A stretch of DNA of 64,000 nucleotides. It comes from Siphonodentalium dalli. Taxonomy: Eukaryota > Mollusca > Scaphopoda > Gadilida > Siphonodentaliidae. A program made the position numbers and the translations under genes. The notes beneath the pieces are model-generated. The model had not been told where the DNA came from. It searched no databases and saw only the letters and a program-made list of their open reading frames with translations. Shown piece by piece: positions 44,705-56,173 of the stretch (position 1 is the first letter of the stretch; the number at the start of each line of letters is the position of its first letter). The stretch lies in assembly GCA_032622095.1 (NCBI GenBank), contig CP136065.1, positions 241,593,530 to 241,657,529 of the forward strand, given 5' to 3'.

Positions 44705-45796
44705 TCATAGTGACAGTAACCACTCGGATATCCTCCTATCACGCTGCCGCTTATCCATGTGAGTCTCCACCCCTAAATGTTTAAGTCTGGAATTAAGGTC
44801 ATCAATGACTATAACGTCGTTATTAATAGAGTTACTCCCCTCTTCGAAAAATTCATCGAAATCTTCGTCACTGTCCGTCGTGCTACGTCTCCTGACAGTC
44901 CATCGGTCGTCTAAATATTTATGAATCTCCTTCACGCATACCCGTTTTTCTGATTTAATATCAAGAGATTTCCTGAAAAATTTCATGAGTCTTGGTGTGA
45001 ATTTTCGCCACTGTGACGGTGTCCGTGACGTTCTGCGACGTTGCCACAAAACGAACTCATTGAAATACATATCACCAATGTCAGCGTTTTCCCAAGGAAA
45101 ATTACCGGTCATCATGCAAAATAGCAAAACGCCGAACGCCCAAACATCTCCCTTTGTTGAAATAGTCACGGGTTCGTTTCGGACAGCTTCGCAAATTTCC
45201 GGAGGTGTATATGGAATGCTTCCGCTGGTTTTCCGGATTACCGCCCCTTCTTTCCGAGTCATACCGAAGTCCATTATTTTCACTCGGCTAAGATCGGGTT
45301 CGAATATGAGAACATTCTCTGGTTTGAGATCTCGATGAACCAGATTCTTGCTGTGCATGAACTGTAAGGCTGCGGCTACTTGTCTGATGACAGTTTTCGC
45401 CGATTTTTCGTCCATTCCGGTTTCGGACGGAATTACTTCAAACAAATCACCCATAGGACTATATTCTTGCGCGAAAACATATGAGTCACGAGTCTCGAAG
45501 GCCACATTGTAAGTATCCAATATATTCGTGTGAACAGAAAGAAAGTATGTGTAGTTGAATTCTCGTTTGAATTCTCGGAGTTTGGTCGAGGACTTTGGTA
45601 GAATTTTTAATGCCACCTTTGTTGCCGTTTCTTTACATTGCGCCAGAACAACCTTTCCGTAAGTGCCACGCCCAAGTTCCCTCAGCACACTGTAATGCTC
45701 TCTGATATTCAACAGCAGGAGATTGTCCGACGTACTCGTGCGGGGCGATCTTGGTTTTGTTGACTCCGTGTCATTCTTGGTCTTCTCCTTCTCCAT
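44705..45796 (-). CDS. SBK-type serine/threonine protein kinase
   Basis: Transfers phosphate from ATP to serine/threonine of target proteins, probably in the cytosol. Substrates are not inferable. Numbering from the first Met of the 368-residue frame: glycine loop GRGTYGKV 47-54, catalytic lysine in VALK (K69), helix-C glutamate E84, hinge QEY 115-117, catalytic loop HRDLKPEN 159-166, DFG 181-183, YTPPE 201-205 (Pro for the Ala of APE), DVWAFGV 222-228 and a final lobe arginine R290. The QEYSPMGDLFEVIP, DFGMTRK and TGNFPWE stretches are hallmarks of the SH3-binding-domain kinase (SBK) family. A ~60-residue acidic tail follows (DSDEDFDEFFEE). The second Met (45796) has the better context (AACATGG). 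The first would start at 45811. A splice acceptor (TTCTTGTTCCAG) lies at 45834, with an in-frame TAG between it and the ATG, so the start is in this exon and an intron lies in the 5'UTR. All catalytic residues are present. Confidence 0.93.
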   Translation of the reverse strand: MEKEKTKNDTESTKPRSPRTSTSDNLLLLNIREHYSVLRELGRGTYGKVVLAQCKETATKVALKILPKSSTKLREFKREFNYTYFLSVHTNILDTYNVAFETRDSYVFAQEYSPMGDLFEVIPSETGMDEKSAKTVIRQVAAALQFMHSKNLVHRDLKPENVLIFEPDLSRVKIMDFGMTRKEGAVIRKTSGSIPYTPPEICEAVRNEPVTISTKGDVWAFGVLLFCMMTGNFPWENADIGDMYFNEFVLWQRRRTSRTPSQWRKFTPRLMKFFRKSLDIKSEKRVCVKEIHKYLDDRWTVRRRSTTDSDEDFDEFFEEGSNSINNDVIVIDDLNSRLKHLGVETHMDKRQRDRRISEWLLSL

Positions 45797-45833
45797 GTTA
45801 GACCAGAACATTAGTAAACCGTTATTGGACTAT

Positions 45834-45850
45834 CTGGAACAAGAAATAAG
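45834..45850 (-). promoter_or_regulatory. Splice acceptor in the kinase 5'UTR
   Basis: On the minus strand, pyrimidine-rich TTATTTCTTGTTCCAG is followed by ATAGTCC. The 22 nt between acceptor and first ATG contain an in-frame TAG. The upstream exon was not found. Confidence 0.6.
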
Positions 45851-45851
45851 A

Positions 45852-47085
45852 GCATATATTTGAAGTCAGTTTGTGGGAAAATAGTGCCGTTCAAACTTTT
45901 TGCCACTCGCAGTAAGGTGATGCGGTTCTGTTTGCCGTGATATTTTGTACATATTTATGTTGTTATCAGGTCATAGGCTATGGTATACTCGATGATTTGC
46001 ATGCAAAGCTCGCATACCAATACCCGGCTTCTCGAAACCATAATTGTAACTACGGATATGACAAAATGACAACTGATAGAAAGAACACAAATTCTAGTGA
46101 TATACCACTCTATTCGTAATTATACTCCGTATACTGGAATCATCTCGTCAGTCCGTCTATCTGTCCATCTGGTCGTCTACTGGACACTTGACGATATTTG
46201 GTACCAGAGTTACCCCCCTTTTTTCGACTTAGAACATTTTCTCAAAATGCATAATTATGTCCGAGTTTTTATTCCTACATTTTCTGTCAATTTGTTTTAA
46301 ACTTGGCACAGATATTTAGTACCAATAGAACCTGCATGTGCACCTGTGATTATGAGGTCCGTCTGACGTTTCTTGTGGAGTTATCCCCATCTTTCGACAT
46401 TTTTGATTGCAGTTTTTCTCGACTGCCATGCCTTATAGTCCAAATGGGTCAGCCCACCTACAGTTTAATCAGTAGTAGTTCATGATGCGAGAGGCGTCCA
46501 CTATAGAAACTCATCACTGCTCACATTCCCCTTGTGCTATTATCTATCAAATCAATAATATCGTAATGAGATGACCTCTGATTATAATATACTACCACAG
46601 AGACCTATGTGATATTACTTTAGTATAAGTACTCACAAAGGATTCTCAATCAATGAAATGCTGCCGAAACTGACGTAGACCGATGAATTTAGGTTGGGAA
46701 TGATAACGCATTCACGTCATGTCTGACAAGAGATTTCATATATATTATATCTCAAGTTTAATTTTCACATATATCAAGAAAGGAGATCAATGTCTCTGTG
46801 AATGATCTTGAGTGGTCGGGTAGGGGGAGTCTCTTTGGATGATATTGAGTGGTCGGGTAGGGGGACTGCACTCAAATTCCCAGTATATGAGAGCTTTATT
46901 TAGCCTGAAGTAATAACAATAACTTTACAAATATGCCAAGTGTGCATGAGTACCAACTCTGAATTCTGAATACATGTTAACGGAGGGGGGGGGGGGGGTG
47001 ATACAAGCCAGTTAACAGAGAGGGGGGTACATAATACCAGCTACTGTGTTAACTTTTCTCAATAGTAATATGCCAAACGGTACCA
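45852..47085. other. No gene seen; small duplications
   Basis: Upstream side of the kinase gene. It holds a repeat-J-like CCGTCTATCTGTCC stretch near 46150, a two-copy GAGTGGTCGGGTAGGGGGA repeat (46811-46866) and a G run at 46983-46998. A kinase promoter cannot be placed. Confidence 0.45.
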
Positions 47086-47087
47086 CA

Positions 47088-47455
47088 TTAAAGACATATT
47101 ATGGGCTTGTTCGCGTTCGTGAAAAAGTTAATATTCAGGCGTTATGCCAACCTGGAGAATGTAGCATTCTACTAACATCGCCGAAAATTTCAAAGAAATC
47201 GACCACACCGCTCAGTAGAAAACATCGTCAAAACTACGCTCAATTGTAAATATTTACATCTGGATTCGGGACGCAACAATCTGCGACAAACAAACAAATG
47301 ATTTCGCCATCTAGAGTCATTGTATTTAATTAATATATCAGAATGACGGTGTGTGTTGTCAATTTAGATTAATATTCGTAAACATAACTACTTTGAGCAA
47401 GATTATTCTCCATATTTATTTGATCACCCTACCGGAGTGTTTCACATCACTTTAA
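47088..47455 (+). mobile_element. Family H MITE, copy H1
   Basis: 368 bp with TTAA at both ends: TTAAAGACATATTATGGG and TTTCACATCACTTTAA. No long internal foldback. Interior shared with H2-H4 (TTTAATTAATATAT, ATGACGGTGTGTGTTG, ACTTTGAGCAAGATTATTC). Confidence 0.9.
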
Positions 47456-47587
47456 GAGAAACAGACCTGATAGCTACATCTTAACCCATTTCCCGACACA
47501 GTGCTGATTCTTGCCATCAAATACCACAATTTGTCGACATCGAATTCGCGCACATATACCAGCCTTTTATTTGAATCACAAATACCA

Positions 47588-48370
47588 TTTAAAGTGATGT
47601 GAAACACTCCGGTATGGTGCTCAATTATAAATAGAGAATAATCTTGCTCAAAGTAGTTAGTTTTACGAATATTAATCCAAATTGACACCGCCATTCTGAT
47701 ATATTAATGAAATTCAATGACTCTTAATGGCGAAATTATTTGTGTTCGTTTATCGCCAATAGTTGCGTCCCGAATCTGGATGTAAATATTTACTATTGAG
47801 CGTAGTTCAGACGATGTTTTCTATGAAATGGTGTGGTCTATTTCTTTGCAATTTTCGGCGATGATAGTGGAATTCTACATTCCCCACTGAAATAAGTCCA
47901 TAATATGTGACCCGCCATATCAAATCCAGTCGTAAGTCGGGATTTTTTTTTACCCTGTACCAATGCATTCTCTTATATATGCGAGTCGACCATAGGTCGC
48001 CTCGCATATATAAGAGAATGCATTGGCCTAACATTTTTTTACAACTTTAATAATTTGTTCTTGTATTCTTTAACAATTTTATAATTTCACCCATACAGAG
48101 CCCCAGACAAACATGAGCAGACGACACTCTTCTATATGCTTCTATATATGTGTGGGGCTCCCTGCAGGGTAATGGATGTTTTTTATTTTATGTCCTAAAA
48201 ATTGTAAGAAACATTTATTTAAAAAAAATGATAAAAAATTGTTAGTCCAATGCATTCTCTTATATATGCGAGGCGACCTATGGTCGACTCGCATATATAA
48301 GAGAATGCATTGGCACGGGGTAAAAAAATATGTTTCACTCACTCGAACAAGTCTACAATATGTCTTTAAG
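47588..48370 (-). mobile_element. Family H MITE, copy H2, interrupted
   Basis: Starts TTAAAGTGATGTGAAACACT and ends CAATATGTCTTTAA, inverse to H1. H1 and H2 face each other about 130 bp apart. A D-type element at about 47952-48325 splits it. Confidence 0.88.
47952..48325 (+). mobile_element. Family D variant, D4, inside H2
   Basis: Two intact hairpins start at 47970 and 48248, but the long TTAA-bearing arms are absent. The ends are TTTTTACCCTGTACCAATGC and GGCACGGGGTAAAAA. The spacer is different and contains its own palindrome-like AGAGCCCCAGACAAACAT...ATATGTGTGGGGCTCC. Confidence 0.9.
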
Positions 48371-48374
48371 ACGG

Positions 48375-49070
48375 GGGAATCCTGAATACCAGCGGGGTAT
48401 GACTCTCGCGCTGAAAACTGCATGACTCAAGCGCCTGAAAAAGAACTGAAATCCCATGTGAGGGGAGGGATACACCCTCATATGTCACGTGATACGTACT
48501 GTTCACATGATTTCGCTCGGTTCTCTTCACAAATGAGAACATGCAGTCATTCTTGGATCAGTTGCTGTGAATTATGATGGTCTATCTTCGCATATTCACT
48601 CGGGACATCGATCTGAAATGGAAATATTTATCACATGTAAAGCTATGAGAGGAGCGCTTGGGTGGCAATGGGACCAGGGACGTTGCTATGGGGTTCGATC
48701 TGGGGGATGAGACCATACAATTTCCAACTATATAGGATTTGGTCTAATACAATTTTCAACTAGATAGGATTTGGTTTTGAGTAATGCAAAATTCCAATAT
48801 TAGATTAATGGCTTAATGATTTGGGTTTCAATATGTTCATTTTAAGAGTATAGACTGTGTAAATAAAGACACTGACACTAGTAACAAGAATGACATATCA
48901 TTGATCCATGTGTTATGTATTGAGTACACTGGGCATGCTTTATACGTGCTATTAATCAGAGTTGCATGCGGTTGAGGAACGAATACGAGTTAAAATACAT
49001 GTATACTAATTCCAAGGAGTCACAACTCACATAATAGTATCAAGTATGCATGCTGAATGATTGTTATATT
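48375..49070. other. No gene seen
   Basis: A small duplication, TTTCCAACTATATAGGATTT and TTTTCAACTAGATAGGATTT, near 48722-48775. Nothing else. Confidence 0.4.
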
Positions 49071-49071
49071 G

Positions 49072-49472
49072 TTAACCCTTTACCCAAACAGAAGGGCCCT
49101 GTGCCAATGCATTCTCTTATATATGCGAGTCGACCATAGGTCGCCTCGCACATATAAGAGAATGCATTGGCTTAACACATTAAAAATTATAAAATTGTTA
49201 AAGAATGTAAGAAAAAATGGTAAAAAGTGTTAAAAAAAGATTTTTTTTAGGCCAATGCATTCTCTTATATATGCGAGGCGACCTATGGTCGACTCGCATA
49301 TATAAGAGAATGCATTGGCACAGGGCATAACTGTAACTATCACAATGTGGTCAAGGAGCCGGTTCCAATGATATCCATATTTGTATGGTTCTATTGAGAC
49401 AGACCGAAGATATTTTAGGCTGTTGCAGCTTTATTTGGCCGGTTTTGGCCGGTTTGTTGGGTAAAGGGTTAA
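49072..49472 (-). mobile_element. Family D element, D5
   Basis: Full length, TTAA at both ends, reverse orientation to D1. Right end GCCGGTTTGTTGGGTAAAGG. Confidence 0.95.
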
Positions 49473-49474
49473 AG

Positions 49475-50155
49475 CTGTCCTAGATATATATGGAGGTTTG
49501 ACATTACTTTAAGAAGTATCCATGAATATATTGTTGGTAAAACACACCAGTCTGAGCTTGAAGGAAATGCTTTGCTTTCAATTTCGTATATCTGTTCATG
49601 TAATGAGCATTACTGGAATTTACTCAAATTACTGTGTATTAACCTGTAATATTGACTTTGCTACCTTGCAGGACAAATTTAAATAAACTGATCAATTTTC
49701 TGCTATGAGAGGAACAAAATGTATAAGTATAACTTATATATAAGTTGAAATATTGGAATTTGAGTCATGAAATTTCCAACTATTGAAAATTATGGTCCTC
49801 ATTGAGGGGGTGTCTCACCCCACGCCCACACCCCTGTCGTTACGTCCCTGAATGGGAGCTGCAGCGATCAGCCATGTGCGGATCGCGGATGCTTTTGGAA
49901 CATACAATTCACCATTCGAGGCCGAATCTTTATGTAATTTTCACGACATGGAAGTGGCCAATAATAAGCATTTGGCTTACTGCAATATCAAATTCTCTTT
50001 CTATAAATATATGGCGTATATTGTGATTGCCATTATCTATGTGCATACTCGATAAAAACATACTGTCTACACTAAGTGTAAAAGAGCGTGTTTACCATTA
50101 ACCACATCATGCTGTCTCAGGTCTGCATCACAGGGGCTTGGTATTAATACAATGA
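49475..50155. other. No gene seen
   Basis: Overlapping open frames near 49800-50050 show no recognisable motif. Confidence 0.4.
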
Positions 50156-50156
50156 G

Positions 50157-50303
50157 TAAAAACAGTATAAAGAGGATCTACAACGAGTCCCCAGTTTATA
50201 GTGGAATTTACAAAACGAGTCCAGTAAATTAGGTCTGGATCGAGCCTTTGGCGTTTTGTAAATTCCGCTATAAACTGTGGACGAGTTGTAGATTCTGTTT
50301 ATT
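50157..50303. mobile_element. Foldback element O
   Basis: Arms AACAGTATAAAGAGGATCTA, CAACGAGTCC, CAGTTTATAGTGGAATTTAC, AAAACG pair with CGTTTTGTAAATTCCGCTAT, AAACTGTGGACGAGTTGTAG, ATTCTGTTT. Loop about 40 nt. Confidence 0.88.
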
Positions 50304-50309
50304 ACATGA

Positions 50310-51070
50310 TCCAAACCTCGACAAAACATACTAAAATCAACAAATGGGACGTGAAACTAACATCGGTGTCTATAAGGCAGGCGATGACGTTTCACTTAAC
50401 TATGCGTTGTTTGCCCGCGTAAAGAAATTGTCCCAGACAAATACAGACTCTTTGGCGTATTTAATGGCGTATATTTAATGACATAACTTTTCAAACTCTT
50501 CATTCATTATAGTTTGTTGGAAAAATATTGGAAGCCATAGTATTTTGAGACGGAATGCAAACAGACGACAAACCGGAAGACAAAGATCACCTGACACTAT
50601 TTCCTGTTATTAAACGAACGTTTAATATCACAATTTATAGAATGGGATTATTGAATGGAATAAGGGAATAGGATCGTGTAATAAATATAATTATTATCCA
50701 TCCCTTAACTGACACCATTTCCGATTGGGCAAAAGCCGCCACGTGATAGTCCTGGAAAAAGTCATATTGGACTCCCGAAAGTCATATTGGACTCCCGACT
50801 GTACAATATCACTTTTTTTATTGGGACTCCGTGACGCCACGTATTAACTCTATTGCGAAATGAATCCGTGAAATTGTAATGCGCGCGCAACACTGATGGA
50901 CTTCCGCATTGAATTTTATTGTTCTCACTTCCGTGTTTACTTTTCCAAATCATGCTTTCTGATGATCAATATACAGGCTTTTATAGATAATTAAGTGCCG
51001 ACAAATACCAAAAATAACCACAAAAGTTTTATTCCCAAAATTTGGATAAACATACAGATGGATAATAAAA
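50310..51070. other. No gene seen; short duplicated motif
   Basis: GTCATATTGGACTCCCGA occurs twice at 50761-50797. The GTCATATTGGACTC core also forms the inner arm of element P to the right. Confidence 0.5.
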
Positions 51071-51075
51071 ATGTC

Positions 51076-51237
51076 ATTATACAATGTTGTGTACAGTATG
51101 AGTTTTTCTTGTACTCGTCCAGGTTGTGGTGAAAAGTCATATTGGACTCGACACTGGCGTGTCTCGTCCAATATGACTTTTCACCACAACCTGGACTCGT
51201 ACAAGAAAAACACATACTGTACACAACATTGTATAAT
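51076..51237. mobile_element. Foldback element P
   Basis: Near-perfect ~75-bp arms. ATTATACAATGTTGTGTACA, GTTTTTCTTGTACTCGTCCA, GGTTGTGGTGAAAAGTCATA, TTGGAC pair with their complements around a short CACTGGCGTG centre. One or two mismatches. Confidence 0.93.
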
Positions 51238-51239
51238 AA

Positions 51240-51625
51240 TAAATAAAAACGCTAAGAAACTCATCGCTATTGATATAATGCTTTAGAAGGGTGATCGATT
51301 TTGAATACGTCCTCACTTCTAACGGCAATAATTTACAAACGCCTGAACCGATTCCTATAATTCCAACGCCAATCGCTTGAGTAAAGACTATATTTTAACA
51401 TGTCTGGTTCACTATAGGGTAAACTGTTCGAACAACTCATAACACAGATGATAAACAAACTATTCATGCAAAGTACCGGCTATAATTGGACAGACTTGAT
51501 TTTACTGGGAAAACACAGAATTGATCGATTTGTACAAAACCTCTGAATGTATCAACAACATGCCTAATGTTAATATGCCGAAATCAATTGCATATTTGAG
51601 TCCCAATTCTCTACGAATTTCCAAT
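51240..51625. other. No gene seen
   Basis: No repeat or coding signal identified. Confidence 0.4.
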
Positions 51626-51627
51626 AT

Positions 51628-52132
51628 TTAAAGGCGCGTGAGGCCTTAGTTGTCGAAAATATTCATATTTGTTCTAATCACCGTAAACAGAAAAAACATT
51701 AAAACGCATACAGTTTCGTTCATATATACCATGACCATCACGTAAACAGCATGTTATCATAAATACCTACTATATTTTACCTAAGTAAGAGCCTGATTGT
51801 GTTACAGAAGACAGCACAATGCTACTGGCTAATCACACACAAATGGCATAAACGCTCTTTATTAGTTCCATATCAGGAATTAACCAAACAAAGAACGCTC
51901 TTTATGTTTACTATCATAATATAAACAAACAACAGAAAAGTTACTTTTTATGCTTTTGTTTACATAACAATGGTCAAACATTTGACAATAACATACTGTT
52001 TATGCGATATATCTTTTTTGTATACGGACAAAGTCTGTCTACATTTTGATGTTATTTCTGTTTGTGGCGGTTTTTGACGGGTGGAAATATTTTCACAGGA
52101 TACCCACCGCCAAGGCCAACCGTACCTTTAAG
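51628..52132 (+). mobile_element. Family C MITE, copy C4
   Basis: 505 bp, ends TTAAAGGCGCGTGAGGCC and GGCCAACCGTACCTTTAA, TTAA on both sides. Closer in sequence to C3 than to C1/C2. Confidence 0.9.
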
Positions 52133-52134
52133 CG

Positions 52135-52462
52135 ATAATTTCTAACCATATTTTGCATTCAAAATGAACTCAGCGACCTGCTTAGCAATCACGCAAGTTG
52201 CCCTGCAAATAACCATACTTCTACTTAACCCTCAGTACTTCAGTTCATTAGTACCTAGAGAAATCAACAAGATCCGTGCTATCATTTGCAGAGAATGGAA
52301 ATTAAACTAGTACAACAATTCGTGTTACAGTCGAAATATAACAGTGACAGCGTGACAGTTTCAACCTTATGTGCTTTTTTCGTCGAAAATAATGTCCAAG
52401 TTTTACGCTCGTTTTAATTCTACCTTCTACTTTTGGTTGTTCACTCGCGAACTGGCGGATTC
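52135..52462. other. No gene seen
   Basis: No repeat or coding signal identified. Confidence 0.4.
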
Positions 52463-52464
52463 AA

Positions 52465-52991
52465 GGTGGGGAATCACGTGGTTTCGAGGTTGGTGAGTAT
52501 ACCACGCATACAAAATGGCGAGGCTATATATAGCGCAAACGCACAAAAACGTAATATATGAGGAACTGACACAAAACAGCATTTTGCCTGTTACGAGCAT
52601 ATGCTAGTTTATTTTTGAAACAAATTTATATATACCTTATTTGTTAGGAAATACTCGGTGGTTTGCTATATGATTCTGACCAAAGTTGCGGGTCGGAGGT
52701 GCGTGGAACAAACCAGTTCAAACATTGTATATCTCTAGGAGAATCCTTCGACTGACAACTTTGGTCAGAATGTCATGAACGTTTGAGCAAACAAATGTGA
52801 ATTTGGACACAGATGGGGTATCAGCTTGTTTGAAAAAATAGTATAGCATCTGCTCGTAGCTGACAAAATACTATGTAATATGTCACATCTTAGTTTATTT
52901 ACCTTTTCCTCATTTCTGGTCGCGCTTCCGATCGCCTCGGCCATTTTGAATGCGTTTTACTCATCAACTCGAAACCACGTGATTCCCCACC
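52465..52991. mobile_element. Element Q, copy Q1
   Basis: Terminal repeats GGTGGGGAATCACGTGGTTT with CGAGGTTGGTGAGTA, and the reverse of TACTCATCAACTCGAAACCA, CGTGATTCCCCACC. Inner inverted pair TTCTGACCAAAGTTG / CAACTTTGGTCAGAA. Confidence 0.9.
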
Positions 52992-52994
52992 GTG

Positions 52995-54325
52995 GGATTA
53001 AATTCGATTAAGGTTATGTATGAGTTATATCCGAACAGTTTAAATACAAATTTACTGCATAACATTAATCGAAAAGAGAGTTATTTCTTAAATAGAGTCA
53101 GTGCTGCAATATATGCATTGCTAAATTTGACTTTTATTGAACTAATATATGCGATCAAAGAAAACTAACTATCTAAAAGAAATATGGGATACTGCAATAT
53201 CAGCTTAATTCACTAAAATAAGTAGATAAAAGGACACACGCATACACGAGGGATATCAAGATGCGACGTGACCTTTATATAATGGAAACCGATATGGCAA
53301 AGGACGATTCAGGTCTAAAGACTTTTCTTATGTCTTGGAATAAAATGATATTACGAACTTCAGCATCGATTGATAAGAAATGTTCGTGGAAGTTTTATAC
53401 GAAGCCTGCACGCTAACCACTTCATCTCTGAAAGCATCTGAGCACCGCCCTGATGAAATCAATCTCCGTCCTGAGACAGTCTATTCTACTGGATAAGATC
53501 AGGTACGGATTATGTAGAGTACGAATCGATGAGAGAAAATTAAAGCAGAATAAAAACATTAACTACCTATCATCGAAAATTGGTTGCGCGTAGGCCTGTA
53601 TGGGATTATGCGCGCATTTCGTGTACTCTTTATCTTCTGGGACACGGTATAACATAATTATCCGTCATAGTCTGGTGCCAACATGTGAACTAAGAAGATT
53701 GTTTTCCTCAGATTGATCGTTTCTTGATCTGTTGGATTTGGTTCGAGCTCAAATATTTTGGCTCGCTTCCCGATTTTGAACAAAATCTCGTGATGAATCT
53801 GTAATTTTTTTTATCAGCAGTACATGAAATAAATATGCTGTTGATTAAAATAGGATATATTGCGTGTGTAGATGCTCCCAAAATAACCACAACACGAACA
53901 TTGACAATCAGTATGAGTAATTATATGCATATATTTACAGAGTATACTATCACTTCTGTGTTTCAGATAATGGTCCGACGTAGAGACACGCCCCCTTGAG
54001 TGAGTCACCTAGCTAGTTTCATAAACTTACACATGTATACAACTACATCGGGTGCAGTTATGTGAAAATAATACCCTAACTATGTCAAAGGTCTTTGATA
54101 TCATCGCATATGACTGGGCATTAACGGTGTACCTAGACTCAAGACTAATCACGGTTTGCAGTGTTCCTGAGATAATGTGTTTCTGTTCTAATTTCTTTCA
54201 CAAATGGCCGAGGTGATGAGCCGCTCATTTAGGTTACATTAGTGCACATGTAAATGTTTGCCATAGGTCTCAGTGCAACGTTTTAGCGTATACTGTTTAC
54301 AATAAAAATCCTAGTCCAAAATTTT
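52995..54325. other. No gene seen
   Basis: Longest stretch in the right half with neither a gene nor a repeat that I could place. All open frames are under 70 codons. Confidence 0.45.
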
Positions 54326-54327
54326 CT

Positions 54328-54703
54328 TTAACCCTTTTCCCAACAAACCGGCCAAAAACGCCCAAATAAAGCTTCAACAGCCTAAAATATCTTGGGTCTG
54401 TCTCAATAAAACCATACAAATATGGATATCATTGGAACCGGTTCATTGACCACATTGTGATGGTTACTGTTATGCCCTGTGTCAATGCATTCCCTTATAT
54501 ATGCGAGTCGACCATAGGTCGCCTCGCATATATAAGAGAATGCATTGGCCTAAAAAAAAAATTTGTTTAACACTTTTTACCATTTTTTCTTACATGTGTG
54601 TTAAGCCCTCGCATTCTCTTATATATGCGAGGCGACCTATGGTCGACTCGCATATATAAGAGAATGCATTGGCACAGGGCCGTTCTGTTGGGTAAAGGGT
54701 TAA
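54328..54703 (+). mobile_element. Family D element, D6
   Basis: TTAA at both ends. The spacer is shortened (about 60 bp). Small changes lie in the first hairpin (CATTCCCTTATATA) and at the start of the second (GCCCTCGCATTCTC). Confidence 0.95.
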
Positions 54704-54705
54704 AT

Positions 54706-55155
54706 CTGAAAGATTGACTTTTGCGGAAACTTTTTATGCAAAAAAATCATATCCGTCTAGCAGGGAATTCAGCTTGAAATCTTTTGTTTTCGTTACTAGT
54801 GTCAGAACCGCACTAAAAATAATGTCATATTTTAGACCACACCACAGAAGTCAAACTTCACTACAAAAGGTTCATTCCTGCGCCAATTGCCATTTTACCT
54901 ATGGAAAATCGCAGGGAAGAGGTGTGATGACTTTTTTATGCAAAAAAAAAACACTCAAAGCTATTGACCAATCAGGGCCCAGTGTCTATTTTATTCTCTC
55001 ATATGTCCGGTAGATGTCACGCCGAAACATATTTACATCAGTGTATAACCTTCAGGGATTGTGTGGGGAAATGAATCGAGTTTCTAAATGGGGAGTACTA
55101 CTCAAGTATTCAAGTTTTATCATATAGATATTTTCAAAATGATTCGGTTAAGGGC
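54706..55155. other. No gene seen
   Basis: A 99-codon plus-strand frame shows no motif. No repeat relationship found. Confidence 0.35.
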
Positions 55156-55157
55156 GC

Positions 55158-55666
55158 GGTGGGGAAATCAAGTGGTTTCGACTTTATGAGAATCACGCTT
55201 TAAAAAATGGCCCATGCGATCGCAAATGAGCCCAGAAACGAGGAAAAGGGAAATAACCTAGGATATGACATACTACATAGTATTTTGGCAGCTACGAGCA
55301 CATGCTATACTATTTTTTAAACAATCTGATACATGTACCTCATTTGTGGCCAAACGCACAGTTGTTTGCTCTAACATTCTGACCAAAGTTGTCAGTCGAA
55401 GGATTCTCCTAGATGTATGGACTGGTGTATTTCACGAGACTCCTACAGGCAACTTTGGTCAGAATGTTATAGAAAACCACTCAGTATTTCAGAACAAATA
55501 AGCTACCAACATGTTTTAAAAATAAACTAGCATATATGCACGTAACAGTAAAAATATCTGTTTTGTGTCAGTTCCTCTTATATTATGGTATTGTTCGTTT
55601 GCACTCGCCTCGGCCATTTTGAATGCGTGGTACTCACCAACCTTTAAACCACGTGATTTCCGACCT
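55158..55666. mobile_element. Element Q, copy Q2
   Basis: GGTGGGGAAATCAAGTGGTTTC and the reverse of TACTCACCAACCTTTAAACC, ACGTGATTTCCGACC. Inner TTCTGACCAAAGTTG / CAACTTTGGTCAGAA pair kept. D7 begins three bases after its right end. Confidence 0.88.
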
Positions 55667-55668
55667 TG

Positions 55669-56064
55669 TTAATCCTTTACCCAACAAACCGGCCAAAAAC
55701 GCCCAAATAAAGCTTCAACCGCCTAAAATATCTTCGGTCTGTCTCAATAGAACCATACAAATATGGATATCATTGGAACCGGCTCATTGACCACATTGTG
55801 ATGGTTACAGTTATGCCCTGTGCCAATGCATTCTCTTATATATGCGAGTCGACCATAGGTCGCCTCGCATATATAAGAGAATGCATTGGCCTAAAAAAAA
55901 TCATTTTTTAACACTTTTTACCATTTTTTCTTACATTCTTTAACAATTTTATAATTTTTAATGTGTTAAGCCAATGCATTCTCTTATATATGCGAGGCGG
56001 CCTATGGTCGACTCGCATATATAAGAGAATGCATTGGCACAGGGCCCTTCTGTTGGGTAAAGTT
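55669..56064 (+). mobile_element. Family D element, D7
   Basis: Both hairpins intact (start near 55822 and 55972). The left TTAA is present and the right end is decayed (GGGTAAAGTTGAAC). Confidence 0.93.
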
Positions 56065-56173
56065 GAACAGTCATGCACCTCTGTCCTTTTGATCATAGGC
56101 CCATTTAGTTACGTCCACGTTATCACTCCAGGCCAAGTGGTCCTGCTGAATTTACCATGATGCGGGTAGGGCA

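Noticed and set aside
44985-45338. 117-codon plus-strand frame opposite the kinase
   Set aside because: Antisense shadow of the conserved kinase domain.
47970-48036. Conserved microRNA gene
   Set aside because: The same hairpin occurs in many mobile-element copies and its arms are nearly perfectly paired, unlike typical miRNA precursors. A repeat-derived small RNA remains possible.
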